In this document: positions 1 to 6,630 of the stretch, piece by piece
How positions within the stretch are numbered: position 1 is the first letter of the stretch
Layout of the letters: each line of letters starts with the position of its first letter
Origin: an uncultured Oscillibacter sp.
GTDB lineage: Bacteria > Bacillota > Clostridia > Oscillospirales > Oscillospiraceae
Direction of reading: 5' to 3'
NCBI GenBank assembly: GCA_910585165.1
Contig: CAJUBX010000082.1
Location: 1-10,063, forward strand
DNA: 10,063 nucleotides
Program-made: the position numbers and the translations under genes
Notes under the pieces: generated by a model
The model's database searches: none
What the model was told of the DNA's origin: nothing
Seen by the model: the letters and a program-made list of their open reading frames with translations, nothing else

Positions 1-64
1 TTTTTCTGTATCATTCTGTTATTCTATCATGTTTTTCGCTATTGGTACAGCTTCTTAGAAGTAG

Positions 65-780
65 CGAGAAAAAACGCACCCTGGGAAATACGATCTGTAT
101 GATGTGTTTTGTGCATTGATGTATATGGTACAGGGCGGAATACAGTGGCGAATGCTGCCCAGCGATTATCCCCCGTGGCAGAGCGTGTATTATCATTTCC
201 GAGTATGGTCAGAAAAGGATGAAGCGGGCATCAGCATTCTGGACAGAGTATTGCAGAAACTGGTGAAACAGATACGGAATGAAGATTTAAGGCGGGATAA
301 GACCACGTTCGGAATCGTTGATGCGCAAAGCGTGCAGAACGCAGATACAGCCGAAGGAAAAGGGTATGATGCGGGAAAAAAGTCTCCGGAATCAAACGAC
401 ACGTTGTTGTAGATACGATGGGATTGCCCCATGCTATAGCTGTAACAACTGCTGATGTTACAGATCGGGATGGTGCTGTTCAGATGATTCTGCTCAACCT
501 GGACAAGCTTTCCTGTGTGGAGAAATTTCTGGTGGATGGAGGTTATTCCGGCGAACACTTCGCCAATCAAGTGAAGGACATTTGTGGTGCGCAGGTCGAG
601 GTGGTAAAGCGTAGTGAATTACACAAATTTGTCGTTCTCCCCCGCCGCTGGGTGGTTGAGTGACTGTTCGGCTGGCTTGATAAATTCCGCAGACTTTGGA
701 AAAATTGCGAGCGCAAACTCCTTATTCCTGCTCAAATTCTTACCTTTGCCCTCATCTCTATCCTTATCAGAAGATTTTAA
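65..780 (+). pseudogene. IS5-family (IS427-like) transposase, disrupted
   Basis: Remnant of a DDE transposase of the IS5 family. Conserved blocks are visible in order: KYDLYDVFCALMYMV, then QWRMLPSDYPPWQSVYYHFRVW, the first catalytic Asp in IVDAQSVQ, GYDAGKK, the second Asp in FLVDGGYSGEHFA, and the catalytic Glu in RRWVVE. The first frame runs to a stop at 410-412. The family sequence continues in the -1 frame (VSGIKRHVVVDTMGLPHAIAV) after an A AAA AAG heptamer at 376-382, so this shift may be programmed rather than decay. The second frame is broken by a TGA at 661-663, directly after the catalytic Glu, where the family has Arg. The remaining tail (FGWLDKFRRLWKNCERKL) stays in frame to TAA at 778-780. 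The N-terminus is unclear: the main frame is closed by stops at 56-58 and 62-64, while a FLEVARK-like stretch lies in another frame just before an A6 run at 69-74, suggesting an indel. The stretch is less GC-rich than its neighbours, consistent with foreign origin. The nonsense codon makes an active product unlikely. Confidence 0.88.
376..382 (+). other. A AAA AAG slippery heptamer in the transposase gene
   Basis: In the upstream reading frame the codons are GGA AAA AAG, so the bases form a canonical X XXY YYZ heptamer in the right phase for -1 frameshifting. Continuing in the -1 frame gives the expected family sequence (V-S-G-I-K-R-H) and leads into the second half of the transposase. Two-frame transposases made by frameshifting are known in the IS427 group of the IS5 family. 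That the site works here is inferred. Confidence 0.6.
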
Positions 781-788
781 ACAGGCTC
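775..788 (+). repeat. Probable right terminal inverted repeat of the IS5-family element
   Basis: TTTTAAACAGGCTC overlaps the stop codon of the transposase tail and resembles the ends of IS427-type elements, in which the transposase gene runs almost to the terminus. The matching left end (expected to start GAGCCTGTTTAAAA) is not seen in the first bases of the window, so the element starts outside the window or has lost its left end. The bases TAA that follow could be part of a target duplication. Confidence 0.5.
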
Positions 789-833
789 TAAAGGAAGAAT
801 CTCTATGCCGCAAGCTGCGGAGCTATGGCAAAA

Positions 834-871
834 CGGCAGCCGCATGCCACCAAAGCATCATGCGGCTGCCG
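834..871 (-). terminator. Inverted repeat, probable terminator of the seven-gene operon
   Basis: CGGCAGCCGCATG at 834-846 pairs perfectly with CATGCGGCTGCCG at 859-871 (13 bp, 12-base loop). Read on the minus strand the stem is followed at once by TTTT (833-830), which is a short but usable U-tract. It lies about 80 bases past the stop of the kinase gene, the last gene of the minus-strand unit. A smaller stem (CCGCA/TGCGG, 808-820) follows. On the plus strand there is no T-run after the stem, so it is less likely to serve the transposase remnant. Confidence 0.55.
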
Positions 872-949
872 CTCGCTATAAAAACTTCTTTATCAGGTTC
901 GTCTTTCTGTTTTCTTTTTCTATGGGGACAGACCGGACCCATCCCAAGG

Positions 950-1840
950 TTAATTTGAATAGAATGCCGCGATATAGTCCTCCACGTCCCGGCGGCTCCC
1001 CTGGAAAGGACCTGGAGTCTCCATTTTCAGGGAGACCAGAGCTGTGCAGTACAGCAGGGACTCCTCAATTCCCGCCCGCAGCCGCTCGGTAATGTATCCG
1101 GCGAAGGTGGTGTCCCCCCGGCCGGTGCGGCCGGAGAGGTTCCGGGCCTTGATGGGGCAGGTATAGACCCGCTTGCCGTCATAGGCCAGAACCTCCGTAT
1201 TGTGGGTAATGAGGACCTCTTTCGCCCCCCAGCTGTGGAGGAGTTTCGCTGCCTCCGCGCGGTCCGTGAGGCCGGTGAGGATTTCCGCCTCGGCGGCGTC
1301 GGTCTTCAGGTAGTCGATGCAGGGGAGATAGTCCCGTTTCTCCGCCCAGTCGTGGAAGGCCATGGTTTTATCCGGCTCTACATGCCGCAGGAGGCATTGG
1401 ACATCCACCGCTACTTTGCCATGCTTTGCCGCCTCGGCGAAAAGGGGCCCGTCAAAATCCCCGTAAACCAGTCCGGCAAAGTGGTAAATTTTCGCATCGA
1501 TATCCGGCAGCTCCTCAAACCGGAAGGGATCGCAGACCCCCATGGAGGTGCAGGAGCGCTTTTCCTTGTCGGCGGTGAAGTACTGGTTCCGTATGGAACA
1601 GGTAGCTTGGGAGGGCTTCCAGTAAAGGTCCGCGCCGGAGCCCCGGAAGCGGGCCTCCACATCGGCGTCGGCGGGGTTCAGCTTGGTAAAAAGGGCGGTT
1701 TGATTGCCGCTCTTAGCCGCCGCGAAGCCGGAGGCTACTACGGCCCCCCCGACTTCCCGGCGCTCGTTTCCCTGATAATCGATGTTGTGGTCCAGGGACA
1801 CGGGGCCGATGATCAGAACGTCATATTGCTTTCTCATCAT
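950..1840 (-). CDS. PfkB-family carbohydrate (or nucleoside) kinase
   Basis: A 296-residue kinase of the ribokinase/PfkB fold, expected to move a phosphate from ATP to a hydroxyl of a sugar-like substrate in the cytoplasm. The N-terminal strand YDVLIIGPVSLDHNID (6-21) and the glycine pair of VGGAVVASG (30-38) fit the substrate-binding end of the fold. LKTDAAEAEILTG (178-190) corresponds to the conserved N/D-x-x-E region. GRTGRGDTTFAGYI (237-250) is PfkB signature 2, with Asp243 as predicted catalytic base. The usual GAGD reads GRGD, so the anion hole carries an Arg in place of Ala. Length is normal for the family. Two Met codons sit at the start. The AAAGAG upstream is only 4 bases from the first and 7 from the second (1837), so the second may be the true start. 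The gene follows the secreted-protein gene by 61 bases and is probably the last gene of the operon. Substrate is not predictable: ribokinase-, KDG-kinase- and inositol-kinase-like roles are all possible. Confidence 0.9.
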   Translation of the reverse strand: MMRKQYDVLIIGPVSLDHNIDYQGNERREVGGAVVASGFAAAKSGNQTALFTKLNPADADVEARFRGSGADLYWKPSQATCSIRNQYFTADKEKRSCTSMGVCDPFRFEELPDIDAKIYHFAGLVYGDFDGPLFAEAAKHGKVAVDVQCLLRHVEPDKTMAFHDWAEKRDYLPCIDYLKTDAAEAEILTGLTDRAEAAKLLHSWGAKEVLITHNTEVLAYDGKRVYTCPIKARNLSGRTGRGDTTFAGYITERLRAGIEESLLYCTALVSLKMETPGPFQGSRRDVEDYIAAFYSN

Positions 1841-1901
1841 GTCACTCTTTCTGGCCGTGAATTTTATTATGGAAACGGGTAAAACGGAAACGCGGGAGCC
1901 G

Positions 1902-3491
1902 TCAATTTGTGTCTGCGGAGCTCCAGTCGTTTGTGGCGAGAGAACTGCCGAGTACGGAATTGCGTTCGGTAGCCGAAAGCGTCATCCGGCCGCTTTGGTC
2001 CACATACGTGCCAGCTCCGTACCGGAAATGAACGCCCATTACGCCGGGAAGACCGCCGGTAGAGACCATATGGATGCTGTCAAGCGCCTCGCCGATGGTC
2101 CAGGTCTGCGTATCCAGACGGTAGAGGTATGCGTAGTCGGCAAAGGTAGCGCCCTCGGAGGGGGACCACAGGCCGACCATGTAAATGTCGTTGGTCCCTT
2201 CCTCCGTAACCAGCCCGAAGCCCTGAAAATCCTTATCATAGGGGAAGGAGCCGACTTCCGTAAATGTCGCCGCCTCGATTCCGCCTGCGGCGGGAGCGCG
2301 GTAAACATGGTAGACGCTGTTGGCATTATCCAGGTGGGCGACGACCAGAACATAGTATTCGGTTCCGCCCGCGTCTCGGTACGACGTAACTCCCAGAGCG
2401 CCCGCCTTGTGATCCACGGCCAGGTCAAATCCCTCAACCCGCCGCAGTTCCTCCACCGCCAGGGTGCGGAGATCGTAGAGGGCGATATGGGCGGAGGACG
2501 CATGCTCGGAGGGCACCAGAACATAATCTCCTATCACCTGAATGCCGCCCGGATGCCGCCAATTCCGCAGGTAGGTTTTAAAGCCCCATTTTTCATCCCC
2601 CAGCTTCGGGCCCGCGACAATGTGGGCGTAAGGAGCGGTGCTGACGCTGTGGGTCAAAAGCACATAGGGGAAGCCGCTTTCCGTGTTGTACAGGCTGTAT
2701 CCCTGGATATGGTTGACGGTGGGGTCATAGCTTCCGGGGAATCCCTCCAGATTGCACAATGTCCCGTCCACCGGCAGGCTGCGGAACGCCGCAGGGACGT
2801 CCGCCACCGCATAGGAGCGTTCCCGGGCCGGTTCCGCAACGGAGATGGCTTGCAGGGAAACTTCGCTGACGCCGTTGCCGCCTCTTAAGAAGGAGGCGAA
2901 TACGGTTTCGCCGGAGGGCGTGGAACCAAAGGCAAGCAGCGTATCCGGACCGTCTCCGTCCCGGGTGTGCTGGCCGGTGAGCTGGGCGAACCACCAGTTA
3001 TTGCGGAAAGCGGTGTTCCCCTGGGCGAACGCCGCGCCGGGGAAGGTCACGGAGAGCCCCTGGGGGTATTCGGCAGAGGTCACGACAAGGGACAGATCCC
3101 CGACAAACGCGAAATTCAAATCTCCGGCCGTTTGATCGAAGGTGGTCCGGTCACCGTTGACCGCCGGGTCGTTATAACCGGAGAATTTCCCGTTGAACCA
3201 ATCCGCCACGGCAGCCGAACCCTTGCGGCCGACCTCAAAGGTAAAGGTTCCGTTCTCTAAAATATGGGTCTGTCCCACCTGGTTCTTGCCGTCGGGGTCT
3301 TGTCCCTCGGTAATGCTGAACTCTGTCACAACAAAGGAACCGCTTGTAATCGTGAGCCCTTCGGCGGCGGTGAGCTCCACCACGTTCTGACGGTATGTCA
3401 TGTACGTGGAAGCGTCTTCCGCGCCGACGGTCAGCGTCAACGCCGCGGCTGCGAGCAGCAGGCATAACAGTTTTTTAACACACCGTTTCAT
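1902..3491 (-). CDS. Secreted protein of unknown function, probable beta-propeller C-terminal part
   Basis: A 529-residue protein not recognised as a named family. The N-terminus has a clear Sec signal peptide: MKRCVKKLLC, a Leu/Ala-rich core, and a likely signal peptidase I site after TVGA (24). There is no lipobox, sortase motif or later membrane segment, so it is predicted to be released or loosely attached outside the cell. Residues about 30-220 are rich in beta-type sequence (GTFTFEV, LNFAFVGDLSLVV, LSVTFPGAAF). From about 230 on, repeated blocks of the type GGIQVIGDYVLVPSEH, HIALYDLRTL, GTEYYVLVVAHLD, VYHVYRAPA, NDIYMVGLWSP and AYLYRLDTQTW look like propeller blades. The start is well supported: AAGGAG lies 9 bases upstream. 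It follows tctA by 44 bases and precedes the kinase gene by 61, so it is probably co-transcribed with the transporter. It might bind or degrade an extracellular source of the transported compound, but no catalytic motif was recognised. Confidence 0.85.
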   Translation of the reverse strand: MKRCVKKLLCLLLAAAALTLTVGAEDASTYMTYRQNVVELTAAEGLTITSGSFVVTEFSITEGQDPDGKNQVGQTHILENGTFTFEVGRKGSAAVADWFNGKFSGYNDPAVNGDRTTFDQTAGDLNFAFVGDLSLVVTSAEYPQGLSVTFPGAAFAQGNTAFRNNWWFAQLTGQHTRDGDGPDTLLAFGSTPSGETVFASFLRGGNGVSEVSLQAISVAEPARERSYAVADVPAAFRSLPVDGTLCNLEGFPGSYDPTVNHIQGYSLYNTESGFPYVLLTHSVSTAPYAHIVAGPKLGDEKWGFKTYLRNWRHPGGIQVIGDYVLVPSEHASSAHIALYDLRTLAVEELRRVEGFDLAVDHKAGALGVTSYRDAGGTEYYVLVVAHLDNANSVYHVYRAPAAGGIEAATFTEVGSFPYDKDFQGFGLVTEEGTNDIYMVGLWSPSEGATFADYAYLYRLDTQTWTIGEALDSIHMVSTGGLPGVMGVHFRYGAGTYVDQSGRMTLSATERNSVLGSSLATNDWSSADTN

Positions 3492-3535
3492 AGAACAGCA
3501 CTCCTTTTATTTTAGTTTTGTTTGAAATTCTGCCG

Positions 3536-5032
3536 TCAGGATTTTGCTTTAACCGCTCTGGCCTTGTAGTTTTTCCAGGCGAACAGCAGGACGGAGCCAA
3601 CCGCGATGAGGATAAAGGCGCAGCTGATGGGACGGGTGAAGAAGATTTTGAAGCTGCCCTCGGAAATCACCATGGCGCGGCGGAAATTCTTCTCCGCCAG
3701 GGGGCCCAGAACGATGCCCAGCAGGATGGGAACCAGCTGGAAGTCCATCCGCCGCAGGAAGTAGGCCACGATGCCGAAGATCAGGATGATGAAGATGTCG
3801 TAAACCCGGTTGTTGGTGGAGTAAGCCCCGGCGATGCAGAAGGTCATGACGATGGGGGCCAGAATCTCATAGGGAATCCGGGTGATGTGGGCGTAGAAGC
3901 GGGTGAAGCCGTTGCCGATGATATACATGAAGACGTTCACCACAATGAGGCCCAGCATAATGGCGTAGAGAATGTTCCCCTGCTCGGAGAACAGGGTGGG
4001 GCCGGGCACCATGCCGTGGAGCATGAACGCGCCCATCAAAATGGCCGTGGCCCCGTCGCCGGGAACGCCCAGGGTCAGCATGGGAATCATGGTCGCGCCG
4101 CAGGCGCCGTTGTTGGCGGACTCGGAGGCCGCCACGCCCTCGATTTCGCCGTGGCCGAAGGTCTCCGGGTGCTTAGAGGACTGCTTGGTCTGGTTGTAGG
4201 CGATGAAGGCCGCCAGGCCGCCGCCGGTGCCGGGGGTCGCGCCGATGATGACGCCGATTAAGGAGCCAAGGCCGATGGGCTTCCAGCAGCGGCGGTACTC
4301 GTCCTTGGTAATTTTGTCCTTGGTGATGGCGCTGGCGCTGATGGTTTTGTGGTCCGTTTTGGGGTCGTACTTGGACTTCATCAGGATTTCCGAGATGGCG
4401 AACATGCCGATGAGGGCGATGATGAGGTCGATGCCCGCCATGAGCTTGCGCTGGCCGAAGATGAAGCGGGCGGTGCCGCTGATGTTGTCCACGCCCACGG
4501 TGGCCATAAAGAGGCCGATGCACGCGCCGATGAGGCCCTTGAAGATGCTGTTGTTGGAGACGCCGGCGATGACGGACAGGCCGAAGACCGCCAGGGCGAA
4601 ATACTCCGCCGGGCCAAAGAGCAGCGTGATCTTCGCAATCTGCGGAGCCAGGAACAGCAAAGCGAAGGCGCTGATCAGCCCGCCGATGGTGGAGGCGAAC
4701 AGAGCCATCTGCAATGCCTTGAACGCCTGGCCCTTCACCGTCATGGGATAGCCGTCAAACAGCGTCGCCGCGTTGGCGGAGGTGCCGGGAGTATTGATGA
4801 GGATGGCCGTGATGGACCCGCCGTAGGTGCCGCCGCAGTAGATTGCCAGCAGCATCAAAATCGCCATGGTGGGGTCCATGCCATAGGTCAGGGGGATGCA
4901 GAGGATGATGCCAAGGTCGGAGGTCAGGCCGGGAATGGCCCCCACCACGATGCCGATGGCAAGGCCCAGGGGAATGACCAGCAGGTTCTGCCACTGCATC
5001 AGGATGTCAAGTCCACCTAAAAATTGTTCCAT
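3536..5032 (-). CDS. tctA: Tripartite tricarboxylate transporter, large membrane subunit TctA
   Basis: The 498-residue large permease of a TTT (TctABC) secondary transporter, which moves a small, usually carboxylated, solute delivered by TctC across the cytoplasmic membrane using an ion gradient. About a dozen hydrophobic segments are visible. Family signatures are present: VGAIPGLTSDLG (30-41), YCGGTYGGSITAILINTPGT (65-84), GATPGTGGGLAAFIAY (264-279) and the very conserved ESANNGACGATMIPMLTLG (304-322), followed by VPGDGATAILMGA. Length matches the usual 500 residues. The start is fixed by GAAAGGAG about 8 bases upstream and by the fit to family N-termini. It starts 18 bases after tctB, and the secreted-protein gene follows 44 bases later. 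The gene looks intact. The substrate cannot be told from TctA. Confidence 0.97.
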   Translation of the reverse strand: MEQFLGGLDILMQWQNLLVIPLGLAIGIVVGAIPGLTSDLGIILCIPLTYGMDPTMAILMLLAIYCGGTYGGSITAILINTPGTSANAATLFDGYPMTVKGQAFKALQMALFASTIGGLISAFALLFLAPQIAKITLLFGPAEYFALAVFGLSVIAGVSNNSIFKGLIGACIGLFMATVGVDNISGTARFIFGQRKLMAGIDLIIALIGMFAISEILMKSKYDPKTDHKTISASAITKDKITKDEYRRCWKPIGLGSLIGVIIGATPGTGGGLAAFIAYNQTKQSSKHPETFGHGEIEGVAASESANNGACGATMIPMLTLGVPGDGATAILMGAFMLHGMVPGPTLFSEQGNILYAIMLGLIVVNVFMYIIGNGFTRFYAHITRIPYEILAPIVMTFCIAGAYSTNNRVYDIFIILIFGIVAYFLRRMDFQLVPILLGIVLGPLAEKNFRRAMVISEGSFKIFFTRPISCAFILIAVGSVLLFAWKNYKARAVKAKS

Positions 5033-5050
5033 AAGCGGTCTCCTTTCAAA

Positions 5051-5515
5051 TCAGGGCAGGGAGACATGGAGCAGCACCTTGAACACATAGTACACGATGC
5101 CCACCATGGCCAGAGGGATGGCGTAATAATACCACTTCCGCGCGCCGTAATAAATCATCACGGCCAGAACCAGTAGCACCGTGGAGATCACGAAGCCCAG
5201 GGGCTGAATGATCACGCAGTAGGCCACCAGAAAGAGGCAGTAGACAATGGAGCGCAGCTCTTTTTTGAAAGCGGCGGAGCGGAAGGATTCGGCGGTGATG
5301 ACCAGTTCCTTCTTTTCCTTGGCGAACAGTCCTTCCAGCAGCAGTCCCACGGCGAAAAGGAACATCCCGCCGATGGCGATGCGGGGCAGGGTCTGGGCGT
5401 TCACCGTGCCCTTTTCCAGCGTTTGAATCTGAGAGGGGATCAGCAGCCACAGCACCGCGCCCACAACGGAGAACACGGCGCCGGAGATGATTTCCGCGTT
5501 GTATTTCAGCTTCAT
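5051..5515 (-). CDS. tctB: Tripartite tricarboxylate transporter, small membrane subunit TctB
   Basis: A 154-residue poorly conserved membrane subunit with the TctB pattern of four transmembrane segments: about 8-28 (IISGAVFSVVGAVLWLLIP), 46-63 (IAIGGMFLFAVGLLLEGL), 92-125 (VYCLFLVAYCVIIQPLGFVISTVLLVLAVMIYYG) containing two segments, and 132-150. The motif IQPLGFVISTVLLV is typical of the family. A charged cytoplasmic stretch (AKEKKELVITAESFRSAAFKKELRS) lies between segments 2 and 3. A GTG at 5524 would extend the protein by three residues, but it falls inside the GAGGTGA ribosome binding site at 5521-5527, which is spaced 5 bases from the ATG at 5515. The ATG is therefore preferred. The gene lies between tctC (64 bases upstream, with a stem-loop in the gap) and tctA (18 bases downstream). 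TctB is thought to support the large permease. Confidence 0.93.
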   Translation of the reverse strand: MKLKYNAEIISGAVFSVVGAVLWLLIPSQIQTLEKGTVNAQTLPRIAIGGMFLFAVGLLLEGLFAKEKKELVITAESFRSAAFKKELRSIVYCLFLVAYCVIIQPLGFVISTVLLVLAVMIYYGARKWYYYAIPLAMVGIVYYVFKVLLHVSLP

Positions 5516-5520
5516 AGCGT

Positions 5521-5527
5521 TCACCTC
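5521..5527 (-). promoter_or_regulatory. Ribosome binding site that fixes the tctB start
   Basis: On the minus strand GAGGTGA stands 5 bases before the ATG at 5515. The alternative GTG start (5524-5522) lies inside this site and has no purine-rich site of its own at a good distance. Confidence 0.7.
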
Positions 5528-5539
5528 GATTTGAGAGTA

Positions 5540-5573
5540 GGCGCCCCATACCCTTGCGCGGACATGGGGCGCC
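5540..5573 (-). repeat. Intercistronic stem-loop between tctC and tctB
   Basis: GGCGCCCCAT (5540-5549) and ATGGGGCGCC (5564-5573) form a perfect 10-bp inverted repeat with a 14-base loop, 6 bases after the tctC stop codon. No T-run follows in either direction, so it is not a standard intrinsic terminator. Stem-loops placed just after a binding-protein gene are known in other transporter operons to protect the upstream message and so raise binding protein over permease. That role here is inferred. Confidence 0.6.
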
Positions 5574-5579
5574 GTGAAA

Positions 5580-6605
5580 TCACTGAACCAGGGGGATGTA
5601 CTTGGCCATGGCCTCGGTCTGAGAGGCCACCATGCCCAGAATTTCGGAGGAGTCGGCTTCCCAGGCGGCCATGCCCATGTCGGCCATGAACTTCTGGAAG
5701 TCGGGCTCGGCGTAAACCTTCAGGACGAAGTCCCGGAGAATCTCCTGCTTCTCCGCGTCCACGGTGGAGCGGACGGCGAAGTAGTCCATGCCGGTGAACT
5801 CAATGTCGATGCCCTGATCCTTGAAGGAGGGGATGTGGCCGATGCCGTCCACGTCCAGCCCCTCGGGGATGAAGGTGCCCAGGCAGTTCAGCTCGCCGTT
5901 GATGACGTAATCCCGGTAGGTCGGGGGAGAGCCGATGGCCACGTCCACATGACCGCCCACCAGGGCGTTGATGGCCTCCTGGCCGCCGTCGTAGGGAACC
6001 GCCTCGGAGGCGATGCCCAGGGTGGCGAACAGGGCGGAAATCATGGTGAAGCTGTCGTTGCCGGGGCCGCCGGTGGTGGCGTACTTCACGGTGTTGCCGG
6101 CGTTGGCGTAGTCAATCAGGCCCTGGATGTCCGTGATGCCGCTGGAGGCCTGGGTGAGGATGACGAACTCCGTAATGCGGATGCCCACCAGGGGGTTGAT
6201 GTCGTCGATGGTGTAGTCCACGCTGATGAAGCTGGGGGTCAGGGAGAACAGGGGGCCGTTGCAGCAGAACAGGGTGTAGCCGTCGTCCGCCGCTTCCAGG
6301 AAGTCGTTCATGCCGATGGTGCCGGAGCCGCCGGTGTGGTTTTCCACGATCATGGGCACGCCCAGGAACTTGTCGCTGTAGGAAGCGATCTGCCGGGTGA
6401 TGACGTCGGGGCCTCCGCCGAGGCTCCAGGGCTGAATGATTTTGATTTCCTTCTCGGGCCATTTGGAATCCGAGGAGGAACCGCCGCTGGGCTGAGCGCT
6501 CTGGGCGGGCTGGCCGGAGCTGTCGGAGCCGCCGGAGCCGCCGCCGCAGGCCGCCAGGCTCAGAACCATGAGGAAGGCGAGGGCGAGAGACATCAGTTTC
6601 TTCAT
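5580..6605 (-). CDS. tctC: Tripartite tricarboxylate transporter substrate-binding lipoprotein TctC
   Basis: A 341-residue extracellular solute-binding protein of the TctC (Bug) family that captures the ligand and hands it to TctA/TctB. The N-terminus is a lipoprotein signal peptide with lipobox LAAC, giving a lipidated Cys20, followed by a Gly/Ser/Gln-rich linker to about residue 47, as expected for a Gram-positive membrane-anchored binding protein. The mature part begins with the family pattern WPEKEIKIIQPWSLGGGPDVITRQIA (about 49-74) and ENHTGGSGTIGMNDFLEAADDGYTL (88-112), the loops that form the ligand pocket. VKYATTGGPGNDSF and EAVPYDGGQEAINALVGGHVDVAIGSPP are the usual C-terminal domain motifs. 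AAGGAG stands 9 bases before the start. It follows the hydrolase gene by 64 bases less the overlap of signals (actual gap 25 bases lies on the downstream side of that hydrolase gene, whose stop is at 6631). The ligand cannot be named: most characterised relatives bind carboxylates. Confidence 0.97.
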   Translation of the reverse strand: MKKLMSLALAFLMVLSLAACGGGSGGSDSSGQPAQSAQPSGGSSSDSKWPEKEIKIIQPWSLGGGPDVITRQIASYSDKFLGVPMIVENHTGGSGTIGMNDFLEAADDGYTLFCCNGPLFSLTPSFISVDYTIDDINPLVGIRITEFVILTQASSGITDIQGLIDYANAGNTVKYATTGGPGNDSFTMISALFATLGIASEAVPYDGGQEAINALVGGHVDVAIGSPPTYRDYVINGELNCLGTFIPEGLDVDGIGHIPSFKDQGIDIEFTGMDYFAVRSTVDAEKQEILRDFVLKVYAEPDFQKFMADMGMAAWEADSSEILGMVASQTEAMAKYIPLVQ

Positions 6606-6630
6606 CGTTTCTTTCTCCTTTTCAAATGTT

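Noticed and set aside
922..942. Short stem ATGGG/CCCAT after the kinase stop
   Set aside because: Only 5 bp with an 11-base loop and no T-run on the minus strand. The 13-bp repeat at 834-871 is a much better terminator candidate.
1782..2888. A 368-codon plus-strand open frame across the secreted-protein gene
   Set aside because: It spans the gap between two minus-strand genes and part of the secreted-protein gene, with no recognised motif and no convincing ribosome binding site. The minus-strand reading has a signal peptide and a strong binding site.
3518..5020. Long plus-strand open frames opposite tctA (3518-4261 and 4349-5020)
   Set aside because: Low-complexity products rich in Gly, Asp, His and Glu, antisense to highly conserved TctA motifs.
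5046..5549. A 167-codon minus-strand frame overlapping tctB
   Set aside because: Its product is Arg/His/Gly-rich and not membrane-like. The tctB frame gives a proper four-segment TctB protein.
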